DNA from: an uncultured Selenomonas sp. | GTDB lineage: Bacteria; Bacillota; Negativicutes; Selenomonadales; Selenomonadaceae | DNA length: 64,000 nucleotides | NCBI GenBank assembly: GCA_934202005.1 | Contig: CAKPXP010000004.1 | Coordinates: 66,266-130,265, forward strand | Direction of reading: 5' to 3' | Part shown: piece by piece, positions 17,495 through 24,472 of the stretch | Numbering within the stretch: position 1 is the first letter of the stretch | Layout: every line of letters begins with the position of its first letter | Position numbers and translations under genes: made by a program | Notes under the pieces: model-generated | What the model saw: the letters and a program-made list of their open reading frames with translations, nothing else | The model's database searches: none | What the model was told of the DNA's origin: nothing

Positions 17495-17610
17495 GCGCGC
17501 AGCGAGCGAGGCGCGGCACTGCGCATGGCGGCAAGGGCAGGAGATTGCCTGCCGGGGGAAGCTGTGTATTGCTGCTGCGAGCGTTCCGGCAGCACAGGGA
17601 GGAGAGAATC

Positions 17611-18465
17611 ATGATGGATGGGACACAGACGGCCGGAGCGGTGCGGGAGGAGATCGACGACCTCTATTTCGTGCCGCATGGCCCGCAGCCGCTGCGCGTG
17701 CTCGCCATCGAGGCACACGCGCTCCTGCCGCGCCTTCTCGCACGTCTGCCCGCCGCGCGCGTCACGGCCGTGACGCGCTTCGACGGGCTCGGTTTGCCCG
17801 CGTCGCTTGCGGGCCGCGTCTCGCTCGTCCACGCGGACACGCGCGTGCAGGCGCCGCCGCTGCCGGCGGGGAGCTATGACATCATCCTCGCGCCGCATGT
17901 GCTCACGGAGGCACTCGATCCCTACGACACGCTGCTCGCGCTCAGCCGCCTGCTCACAGACGTGGGGCGGCTCGCGGCCGCGTTCCTCAACGTCCGCTGC
18001 TGCGATGTCCTCGCGGGCCTGCAGGCAGGCGAGTTCCCCTTCCGCGCGCAGCGCCTCTACGCCAAGGCGGAGGTCGTGCGCCTGCTCAATGACGCGCTCT
18101 TCAAGGAGATTACCTTCGCGCCGGGCGCGCAGGCGGCTGCGCCGCGCGGCGCGGCGTTCCGCGCGTGCGGCTTCGACGACACGAGCCACGACCTCACGAC
18201 GCGCGTCTGGCTCGTGCGCGCCGACCGCTCGACGGGTGCTGTGGCGGCGCTCAAGAGCCTCTATACGCAAGAAACCCGCGCGGAACTCGCGCGGGTGCTG
18301 CACCGCATCGAGTACGGCGTCCGGGCAGAGGAGAACATCGAGCGGCTGCAGGCACTCTGTACACGAGAGGGCATCTTCCGCGACTACCTCGAGGACTTCG
18401 TGCGCGAAGTCGTCACACATCCCGCGCGTCTCAGCGGCATCATCGAGCGGCTGCGGCTGGCATGA
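17611..18465 (+). CDS. Methyltransferase-like protein, partner of the upstream GT41-type enzyme
   Basis: 284 aa from ATG 17611 with AGGGAGGAG upstream; a much longer upstream frame is only the shadow of the preceding gene. Residues ~25-130 resemble a class I methyltransferase fold ('LRVLAIEAHALLPRLLARLP', acidic 'VSLVHADTRVQ', 'SYDIILAPHVLTEALDPYDT'), with the motif-I glycine loop poorly conserved, so SAM binding is uncertain. The rest is helical. Similar SAM-domain proteins often accompany SPINDLY/GT41 genes in bacterial glycosylation loci. The function is only suggested by context. Confidence 0.6.
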   Translation: MMDGTQTAGAVREEIDDLYFVPHGPQPLRVLAIEAHALLPRLLARLPAARVTAVTRFDGLGLPASLAGRVSLVHADTRVQAPPLPAGSYDIILAPHVLTEALDPYDTLLALSRLLTDVGRLAAAFLNVRCCDVLAGLQAGEFPFRAQRLYAKAEVVRLLNDALFKEITFAPGAQAAAPRGAAFRACGFDDTSHDLTTRVWLVRADRSTGAVAALKSLYTQETRAELARVLHRIEYGVRAEENIERLQALCTREGIFRDYLEDFVREVVTHPARLSGIIERLRLA

Positions 18466-18501
18466 AAAAAGCGCTTCTACATGCAGGAAGCGCTTTTTTC
18501 A
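18466..18501. terminator. Bidirectional terminator between convergent genes
   Basis: AAAAAAGCGCTTC / GAAGCGCTTTTTT (13-bp stem, 9-nt loop) begins immediately after the TGA at 18463-18465. The A-run on the left serves the minus-strand gene at 18528. Confidence 0.85.
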
Positions 18502-18527
18502 TGCTGTGATGGCCGAGATGTCCTTTC

Positions 18528-19325
18528 TCAGTGCGTGCTGCCGAGCGCGATGAGCCGCAGGCCGAGCGCGAACATCGCGCAGGAGAGCAGCACGAGGATG
18601 ACTTTCGATTTCGTCTTCTGCGAGATACGCGCGCCGAGCTGCGCGCCGATGGCCGCGCCGAGCGAGATGCAGATGGCGGGCAGCCAGACGATGTGGTGGA
18701 GGAGAAAATGGCTGATGACGCCGAAGAGCGACGAGCACGCGAGCACGAAATGCGACGTCGCCGTCGCCACATGCACGAGGAAGCCCAAGAGGTAGATCAT
18801 GAGCGGCACGTGCACGACGCCGCCGCCGATGCCGAAGATGCTTGAGAGGAAACCGACGAAGAAGCTCGCGCCGATGCCGATCCACTGGTTGAACTGGAAG
18901 TCCGGCCCGACCTCCGTGACCTCGGCGCGGTGGCTGTGCGTCGCGTTCCAGCCCATGAGGAGGGACATGAGCAGCAGGAAGATGCCGAAATAGAAATCGA
19001 GCATCGGCCCGGAGAAATCATCGACGATGTACGAGCCGAGGATCGCGCCGGGCAGCGTCGCGAGCGCGAACGGAACCGCCGCGCGGAAGAGCACGCGCTT
19101 CTGCCGGATGTAGGCCGCTGTCCCCGAGAGCGCGTTCGCCATGACGACGACGAGCGACGTGCCCGTGATCTGCGCTGCTGAGTGGAAATACGGATACACG
19201 CCGCCCTCGCTCAGAAAGAGGATGAAGACCGGCACGCAGATGAGTCCGCCGCCGATGCCGACGAGCGTGCCGAACGTCCCGACCCCGATGCCGAGCAGCA
19301 GAAAGAGGAGAATCTGAAGAATCAT
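18528..19325 (-). CDS. TSUP-family permease (TauE/SafE)
   Basis: 265 aa on the minus strand; the ATG at 19325 is preferred (GAAAGAAGG upstream) over an in-frame start 14 codons earlier. Eight or so membrane helices in two halves, each with the family's glycine motif: 'GTFGTLVGIGGGLICVPVF' near the N-terminus and 'SSIFGIGGGVVHVPLMIYLL' in the middle. TSUP proteins move sulfite, sulfonates or similar small anions across the inner membrane. A 50-residue linker rich in His and polar residues separates the halves. The substrate cannot be told from sequence. The neighbours are unrelated. Confidence 0.88.
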   Translation of the reverse strand: MILQILLFLLLGIGVGTFGTLVGIGGGLICVPVFILFLSEGGVYPYFHSAAQITGTSLVVVMANALSGTAAYIRQKRVLFRAAVPFALATLPGAILGSYIVDDFSGPMLDFYFGIFLLLMSLLMGWNATHSHRAEVTEVGPDFQFNQWIGIGASFFVGFLSSIFGIGGGVVHVPLMIYLLGFLVHVATATSHFVLACSSLFGVISHFLLHHIVWLPAICISLGAAIGAQLGARISQKTKSKVILVLLSCAMFALGLRLIALGSTH

Positions 19326-19394
19326 AGAGCGCCTTCTTTCGCTAGTCAGAGTAAATTTCCCCGTCATTATACCATAAGCGTCTCTAGGCTGTCC

Positions 19395-19540
19395 TAAGGA
19401 AGCGCTGATTCATGCAAGGCGTCTCTTTCCTATCTTCCTTCCCCTGAGGGAAGGTTCGTGTTCGCAAATCAATCGGCACGCCCGAAGGATCTTCGTCCGC
19501 CTTCAAGGGCTTGCTGTGCATCACGCATGGAAACGAGAAA
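19395..19540. repeat. Partial or degenerate terminal-inverted-repeat element
   Basis: TAAGGAAGCGCTGATTCATG at 19395 closely matches the ends of the elements at 33503 and 48264. A hairpin, CTTCC-ttcccctgaggg-GGAAG type, follows at ~19432-19453. No matching far end is obvious, so it looks truncated; the 3' limit given is approximate. The rest of the 390-bp gap (19326-19715) holds the cstA promoter and no gene. Confidence 0.4.
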
Positions 19541-19578
19541 GAATCATTATAAACAATGACAAAATATTCATTTATTTA

Positions 19579-19607
19579 TAGACAATTACGGGGCAAAGTG
19601 CTATACT
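19579..19607 (+). promoter_or_regulatory. Probable promoter of cstA
   Basis: TAGACA (19579-19584), 17-nt spacer, TATACT (19602-19607), in an A/T-rich stretch 110 nt before the start codon. Confidence 0.55.
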
Positions 19608-19715
19608 TGGAAGAAATAAGATAAAATCTCATGAGAAATAAGAAACGGAGGGAGGGCCGCTCGGAACGTCCATGCCATCATCTATAATGAGAAAGAAACA
19701 TGAGGTGAATGAAAT

Positions 19716-21140
19716 ATGACAGCATTTCTTTTTGCGCTCTGTGCACTCATCGTGGGGTATTTCGTCTACGGCAAGATCGTCGAGCACGTCTTCGGGCCGA
19801 CGGATCGTCCGACGCCGGCGCTCCGCCATAACGACGGCGTTGACTACATCCCGTTGCCGACCTGGAAGGTCTTCATGATCCAGCTCCTCAACATCGCCGG
19901 CCTCGGCCCGATTTTCGGCGCGCTCGGCGGTGCGATCTGGGGGCCGAGCGTCTATCTCTGGATCGTCTTCGGCACGATCTTCGCCGGCGGCGTGCACGAC
20001 TATCTCTCGGGCATGATCTCGCTGCGCGAGGATGGCAAGAGCATCTCGGAGGTCGTCGGCAACCACATGGGGAGCACGATGCTCTTCATCATGCGCGTGT
20101 TCTCCGTCGTGCTCCTCGTGCTCGTCGGTACGGTGTTTATGACGGGCCCCGCGGGACTGCTCTCGCACCTCACGGGCGTCGCGGTCACCTATGTGCTGCC
20201 CTGCGTGCTGCTCTACTACTTCCTCGCGACGCTGCTGCCGATCGACACGCTCATCGCGCGCTTCTATCCGCTCTTCGGCGCCTGCCTCATCATCATGGCG
20301 CTCGGCATCATGGCGGGCATGCTCCTCGGCGTCGGCGGGCACACGATGCCTGAGATGACGCTCGAGAACCTCCATCCGCTCGGCCCGGACAAGATGCCGA
20401 TCTGGCCGCTCATGTTCATCACGGTCGCCTGCGGCGCCGTCTCCGGCTTCCACTCCACGCAGTCGCCGCTCATGGCGCGCTGCCTCAAGGACGAACGCCT
20501 CGGCCGCCCCGTATTCTACGGCGCGATGGTCGCCGAGGGCATCATCGCCCTCATCTGGGCCGCGGCCGGCATCACGTTCTATGACAGCACGGGCGGGCTT
20601 GCCGCCGCGATGAAAGCGGGCGGCGCGGGCACCGTCGTCAACGATATCTGCATCGGCTTCATGGGCACGGGCATCGGCAGCGTCCTCGCAATGCTCGGCG
20701 TCATCGCCTGCCCGATCACCTCGGGCGACACGGCGTTCCGCTCCGCGCGCCTCACGCTCGCTGACTGGCTCGGCGTCTCGCAGGAAAAGGCGGCCAAGCG
20801 CCTCCTCTTCGCGGTGCCCCTGCTCACGGTCGGCGGCATCCTCTCGCAGATGGACTTCAATATCGTCTGGCGCTATTTCTCCTGGACGAACCAGACGCTC
20901 GCAATGATCGTCCTCTGGACGGGCGCCGTCTACCTCTACCGCACGAAGCCAGGCACGAAAGCATTCATCATCCCGATGGTGCCGGCGACGTTCATGTCCG
21001 CCGTCACGAGCACCTACATCCTGCAGGCGCCTGAGGGCCTGAAGCTCGCGACGAGCATCAGCTATCCCATCGGCATCATCTTCGCCGTCTTCTGCCTCGC
21101 GCTCTTCCTCAAGAAGACCGTGCTGAGCGCGAGAGACTGA
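19716..21140 (+). CDS. cstA: Carbon starvation protein CstA-family transporter
   Basis: 474 aa, ATG with GAGGTGA upstream. Many membrane helices across the length. Family landmarks: N-terminal 'LIVGYFVYGKIVEHVFGP', 'GPIFGALGGAIWGPSVYLWI', 'HDYLSGMISLREDGKSISEV', 'SGFHSTQSPLMARCL' and 'PITSGDTAFRSARLTLAD'. CstA members take up peptides or pyruvate under carbon limitation. At ~475 residues this is the short form, well below the ~700 of E. coli CstA, as is common in Firmicutes. It is transcribed alone, with its probable terminator displaced to 21442 by an inserted repeat. The symbol is at family level. Confidence 0.88.
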   Translation: MTAFLFALCALIVGYFVYGKIVEHVFGPTDRPTPALRHNDGVDYIPLPTWKVFMIQLLNIAGLGPIFGALGGAIWGPSVYLWIVFGTIFAGGVHDYLSGMISLREDGKSISEVVGNHMGSTMLFIMRVFSVVLLVLVGTVFMTGPAGLLSHLTGVAVTYVLPCVLLYYFLATLLPIDTLIARFYPLFGACLIIMALGIMAGMLLGVGGHTMPEMTLENLHPLGPDKMPIWPLMFITVACGAVSGFHSTQSPLMARCLKDERLGRPVFYGAMVAEGIIALIWAAAGITFYDSTGGLAAAMKAGGAGTVVNDICIGFMGTGIGSVLAMLGVIACPITSGDTAFRSARLTLADWLGVSQEKAAKRLLFAVPLLTVGGILSQMDFNIVWRYFSWTNQTLAMIVLWTGAVYLYRTKPGTKAFIIPMVPATFMSAVTSTYILQAPEGLKLATSISYPIGIIFAVFCLALFLKKTVLSARD

Positions 21141-21147
21141 AGGAACT

Positions 21148-21420
21148 TCAGGGGACTACTGATTCATTCAAGGAATTTACCACTTTCTCTTGAGTGGATG
21201 AGAGCATACCTTCTCCTCAGGAGAAGGGGGACCGCGAAGCGGTGGAAGAGGTGCTGCACGGCGGGGGAATGTGCAGAAAAACCTAAATTCGAGGCAAAAC
21301 ACCTCTTCCGCCTCGCTACGCTTGGCACTCCCGGGGATGCCACTGGCATCCCGCGCTGTCGCGCCCCATGAGGGGAAGGTTAAATGAATGCGCGGCATCT
21401 ATTAATCAACGATTTCTTAG
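21148..21420. repeat. MITE-like element with folded interior (cstA-rpn gap)
   Basis: The ends resemble each other in opposite orientation: GACTACTGATTCATTC near 21155 and, on the other strand, CTAAGAAATCGTTGATTAAT from 21420. They are also related to the TAGGAACCGCTGATT ends at 33503 and 48264. The interior differs from those copies: nested inverted repeats, CCTTCTCC-tca-GGAGAAGG (~21210) and GCGGTGGAAGAGGTG paired with CACCTCTTCCGC (~21238/21300). It has no coding capacity. It lies between the cstA stop and the nearest terminator. Confidence 0.5.
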
Positions 21421-21441
21421 CAATCCGAGATTCCTGGATGG

Positions 21442-21475
21442 GACGCACAGGCCGCATCGCCTGTGCGTCTTTTTC
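21442..21475 (+). terminator. Rho-independent terminator, probably of cstA
   Basis: Perfect 11-bp stem GACGCACAGGC / GCCTGTGCGTC with a 6-nt loop and a TTTTTC tail. It is 300 nt beyond the cstA stop, on the far side of the repeat element, suggesting that the element inserted between gene and terminator. The remaining bases to 21692 show no other gene. Confidence 0.8.
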
Positions 21476-21692
21476 GTATGTCGGAATGCACGCCGACGCT
21501 TTCGAAAGAATCACTGCTCCCATCGGCACGCTACGTTTGCGGATAAAGGCGGGGCGTGGAGATGATTTGTAAGAACGGCAGGTATATCTGAGCGATTGCG
21601 CGCAGGCATGAGAATCTACCAGCCCCTTGGAAAACGATATTTACAGTGAAATAGCGGTGAGATAAAATAAAAGCAAGAGAGGAGGCACGCAC

Positions 21693-22661
21693 ATGCTGAC
21701 AAAGGAACAGATGTTTCAGGAACTGAATGAGAAAACATTCAATCCGATGAACGATGTCGCGTTCAAATTTATCTTTGGCAAGGAAGAACGCAAGAATATC
21801 ACGCTCGATTTCCTCGACGCATTTCTCTATGAGCGGCTCGAGCACCATATCACAGGCATCACCTACAAAAATACGGAGCTCGTGCCGCTGGCGGAGGACG
21901 GGAAGCTCACGCGGCTGGATGTCCGCTGCGACCTCAGCTCAGGCGAGCAGGTCGATGTCGAGGTGCAGGTGCTGAACCTGAAAAATATGCGCCGCCGTAC
22001 GCTCTACTATTGGGCGCAGATGTACCTGTTCTCGCTCGCGCGGGGGCAGACGTACCGGGATCTGAAACCGGCCATCACCATCAACATCCTGGCCTTCGAG
22101 CTGCTGCCGCAGAAAGAGCCGCTGGCCATGTACACGATCATGAATCCAGAGACGGGCGATGAGCTGAACAAAGATCTCTCGCTCTTTTTCGTGGAGATTC
22201 CGAAATTCGCCCGGGAACCGAAGAAGAAAATCAGCGAGATGACGAAGATGGAGCGTTGGATGGCATATTTTGCCAACCAACTCGACGATCACGAAAGGGA
22301 GGAACTTGCCATGAGTGACGCAGCCATCAGCGGCGCGATGGACGCCGCACGCGTGTTCCTTGCCGACGATGACGAGCGCTGGAACTACATCAACCGCCAG
22401 ATGGCCATCCTCGACTACAACTCCGGGATACAGGACTCGCGCGAGGAAGGCCTGAGAGAAGGTTTGAAAGAAGGCCGGAGAGAAGGCCAGAGAGAAGGCC
22501 GGAGAGAAGGGATCGGCATCGGCAGGGTCGGGATGCTCGCGGAGCTTGTGAGGGACGGGGTCTTGACGCTGGGGCAGGCGGCCGAGAAGGCGGGAATGCC
22601 GGAGAAAGAGTTCCAGAAGGCGATGGAAAATCTCGAGATGTCGAGCGAAGAAACGCCGTGA
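21693..22661 (+). CDS. Rpn-family recombination-promoting nuclease/PD-(D/E)XK transposase-like protein
   Basis: 322 aa, ATG with GAGAGGAGG upstream. The N-terminal ~230 residues match the PDDEXK_2 (Rpn/YhgA) type: 'FNPMNDVAFKFIFGKEERK' start, 'LVPLAEDGKLTRLDVRCDL' (the D of the nuclease core), 'QVDVEVQVLN' (E-x-Q) and 'RRTLYYWAQMY'. The tail has the Arg-Glu-Gly repeats (REGLKEGRREGQREG, ~250-270) typical of these genes, then a short helical C-terminus. Rpn proteins are DNA endonucleases that promote RecA-independent recombination and act as mobile or toxin-like elements. A broken piece of a second copy follows at 22671. Confidence 0.85.
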   Translation: MLTKEQMFQELNEKTFNPMNDVAFKFIFGKEERKNITLDFLDAFLYERLEHHITGITYKNTELVPLAEDGKLTRLDVRCDLSSGEQVDVEVQVLNLKNMRRRTLYYWAQMYLFSLARGQTYRDLKPAITINILAFELLPQKEPLAMYTIMNPETGDELNKDLSLFFVEIPKFAREPKKKISEMTKMERWMAYFANQLDDHEREELAMSDAAISGAMDAARVFLADDDERWNYINRQMAILDYNSGIQDSREEGLREGLKEGRREGQREGRREGIGIGRVGMLAELVRDGVLTLGQAAEKAGMPEKEFQKAMENLEMSSEETP

Positions 22662-22670
22662 GAGAACGCA

Positions 22671-22793
22671 GATGGAACGTTGGATGGCGTGGCTTGCCAA
22701 CTGACTCGACGGCCGTGAATGTTGGGAGCTGATCGCACGTGATGCCGTGCCGTCGCAGATGAAAGGGAGAGTCTTGCCATGAGTGACGCAGTC
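22671..22793 (+). pseudogene. Fragment of a second Rpn-family gene
   Basis: GATGGAACGTTGGATGGC...TTGCCAAC...CTCGACG and, further on, CTTGCCATGAGTGACGCAG repeat the sequence at ~22245-22320 of the intact gene ('MERWMAYFANQLDD' and 'LAMSDAA'), with a stop codon and a ~35-nt insertion between. It lies just upstream of the flagellin promoter and marks an old duplication or recombination breakpoint. Confidence 0.7.
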
Positions 22794-22834
22794 GTGCTCC
22801 AAAATAAAAATTTGCGAATCACACGGAAAACCAC

Positions 22835-22861
22835 TTAAGTTCCGCGCGAGGCTCTCGATAT
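22835..22861 (+). promoter_or_regulatory. Sigma-28 (FliA/SigD-type) promoter of the flagellin gene
   Basis: TTAAGTTC (22835-22842), an 11-nt spacer, CTCGATAT (22854-22861). This closely matches the flagellar sigma-28 consensus TAAAGTTT-N11-GCCGATAA. It implies late-class flagellar control and a transcript with about 170 nt of leader. Confidence 0.75.
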
Positions 22862-22869
22862 ATAGAGTG

Positions 22870-23035
22870 TAAGGCAAAGACCATAGGCAGGAACACCCGG
22901 TCAGCTAGCAGCCGGGGCGGTAGCCTGCCTGGGATTTTGGAGCGGCTGATGCCTTGTTGTTCGTAGTGGCGGCTCCAGGAGTTAGTATCGGTCACGGATG
23001 GCCGTTACTCCATAATAACTGATTTATCAGGGAGG
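22870..23035 (+). promoter_or_regulatory. Folded flagellin mRNA leader with possible CsrA sites
   Basis: Four consecutive hairpins can be drawn. (1) AGGCAGG (22885) with CCTGCCT (22924), enclosing CCCGG/CCGGG. (2) GGAGC (22939) with GCTCC (22972). (3) GGAGT (22978) with ACTCC (23007), enclosing CGGTCA-cgga-TGGCCG. (4) CTGAT-tt-ATCAG (23019-23030) directly before the GGGAGG ribosome-binding site. Hairpin 3 shows GGA in its loop, and the ribosome-binding site holds a second GGA, the arrangement CsrA uses on the Bacillus hag leader. CsrA control is inference. I matched no known riboswitch class. Confidence 0.5.
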
Positions 23036-23043
23036 AATTTATC

Positions 23044-24336
23044 ATGGCAATGGTAGTCAAAAACAACATGTCGGCAATCTCCACGCTGAACACGCTGAAC
23101 AAGAACTCTTCCGCACTCTCCAAGAGCCTGCAGAAGGTTTCTTCCGGCATGAAGATCAACTCCGCAGCAGATGACGCTTCCGGCTATGCGATCTCCGAGC
23201 GCATGCGCGTCCAGATCCGCGGCCTCGACCAGTCGAACCAGAACACGCAGAACGGCACGAGCATGATGAAGGTCGCTGAGGGCGCTGTCTCCTCGACGGT
23301 CGACATCCTCAAGACCCTCAAGGAGAAGGTCATCAACGCAGCCAACGATACGAACACGGACGCTGACCGCGCGACGATCCAGAAAGAGCTCGACCAGAGC
23401 ATCGACCAGATCAACGACAACGCGAACGTGACGTACAACGGCAAGTACCTCGTCGACGGCTCGAAGAGCGCTGCGACGCAGGGTACCTGCACGGCGCTGA
23501 CGAACGAGAGCCTCCACAGCAGCACGCAGTTCACTACGGCCTTCTCCGCGCTGAGCGATCGCAACGGCAACAGCCTCAACATCAACAGCCTCGATACGGT
23601 CACGATGTCTTGGGTCAAAGAGGGCGTTACCTGCACGGCTTCTGTTAAGGCTGACGCGAATATGAACGCTCTCATCTCTCAGGCAAGTGCCGCCTTCGGT
23701 ACGAGCTCGGTAAGCTCCTACATCGGTAAGGATCTGGCTGGCGATACGGTCGCTACGGCAGACAGAGGCGCTGCGCTGACGCTCGTCGCGGCGGGCTCCG
23801 GTGTGAGCAGCCAGGTTTCCGGCGTTACGTTCAGTGTCACGAACACGCAGGGTCAGGTGCAGAAGAGCGCCAACGCGGTGCTCGATAACTTCTCCGAGTC
23901 CATTCGCGCACAGAACAAGTCCGCTGACAATCAGATTTCGCTGCAGGTCGGCACGAAGGCCAACCAGAGCATCAAGGTCGGCCTTACGGATATGCGCGCT
24001 GAGGCGCTCGGCCTCCAGAGCAGCTCCGGTCAGACGATTCAGATCGGTACGCAGGGTCAGGCGAACGCTGCGATCAACGTCCTCGACAACGCCGTGCAGA
24101 AGGCACTCGACCAGCAGACGACGATCGGCGCAGTCCAGAGCCGTCTCTCCTACACGAGCAGCAATCTCACGACGGCCAGCGAGAACGTCCAGAGCTCCGA
24201 GTCCACGATTCGCGATGCGGATATGGCAAAAGAGATGACGGAGTACACGAAGAACAACGTGCTCCTGCAGGCAGCGCAGTCCATGCTCGCTCAGGCAAAC
24301 CAGAGCAGCAGCTCCGTGCTCAGCCTGCTCCAGTAA
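23044..24336 (+). CDS. fliC: Flagellin
   Basis: 430 aa, ATG with GGGAGG upstream. The conserved D0/D1 ends are intact: N-terminal 'VVKNNMSAISTLNTLNKNS', 'ALSKSLQKVSSGMKINSAAD', 'DASGYAISERMRVQIRGLDQ' and 'NVTYNGKYLVDGS'; C-terminal 'INVLDNAVQKALDQQTTIGA', 'VQSRLSYTSSNLTTASENV' and a closing 'QAAQSMLAQANQSSSSVLSL'. The central ~160-residue variable region is unusually rich in Ser and Thr, so it offers many O-glycosylation sites. Flagellin polymerises into the filament after export by the flagellar type III system. It is followed by a strong terminator and then by the glycosyltransferase island, the classic arrangement for a flagellin-modification locus. Confidence 0.95.
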   Translation: MAMVVKNNMSAISTLNTLNKNSSALSKSLQKVSSGMKINSAADDASGYAISERMRVQIRGLDQSNQNTQNGTSMMKVAEGAVSSTVDILKTLKEKVINAANDTNTDADRATIQKELDQSIDQINDNANVTYNGKYLVDGSKSAATQGTCTALTNESLHSSTQFTTAFSALSDRNGNSLNINSLDTVTMSWVKEGVTCTASVKADANMNALISQASAAFGTSSVSSYIGKDLAGDTVATADRGAALTLVAAGSGVSSQVSGVTFSVTNTQGQVQKSANAVLDNFSESIRAQNKSADNQISLQVGTKANQSIKVGLTDMRAEALGLQSSSGQTIQIGTQGQANAAINVLDNAVQKALDQQTTIGAVQSRLSYTSSNLTTASENVQSSESTIRDADMAKEMTEYTKNNVLLQAAQSMLAQANQSSSSVLSLLQ

Positions 24337-24374
24337 TCCATATATACTGGATTGCAGTTACCTCGATAGCTGCA

Positions 24375-24404
24375 AGCCCTCTCTCGTTTGGGAGAGGGCT
24401 TTTC
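24375..24404 (+). terminator. Rho-independent terminator of fliC
   Basis: AGCCCTCTC / GAGAGGGCT perfect 9-bp stem, 8-nt loop, TTTTC tail, 38 nt past the stop. It separates the flagellin transcript from the glycosyltransferase operon. Confidence 0.85.
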
Positions 24405-24472
24405 TATATCATGGCGCGGCCGCAGAACGACAGGCAGGGACGGAAGCGCCGGGAAGGATCTAGGGAGGAACG

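Noticed and set aside
22862..23035. c-di-GMP riboswitch in the flagellin leader
   Set aside because: Suggested by the GGCAAA start and the flagellar context, but the conserved core sequences and the two-helix arrangement of GEMM-I or GEMM-II are not present.
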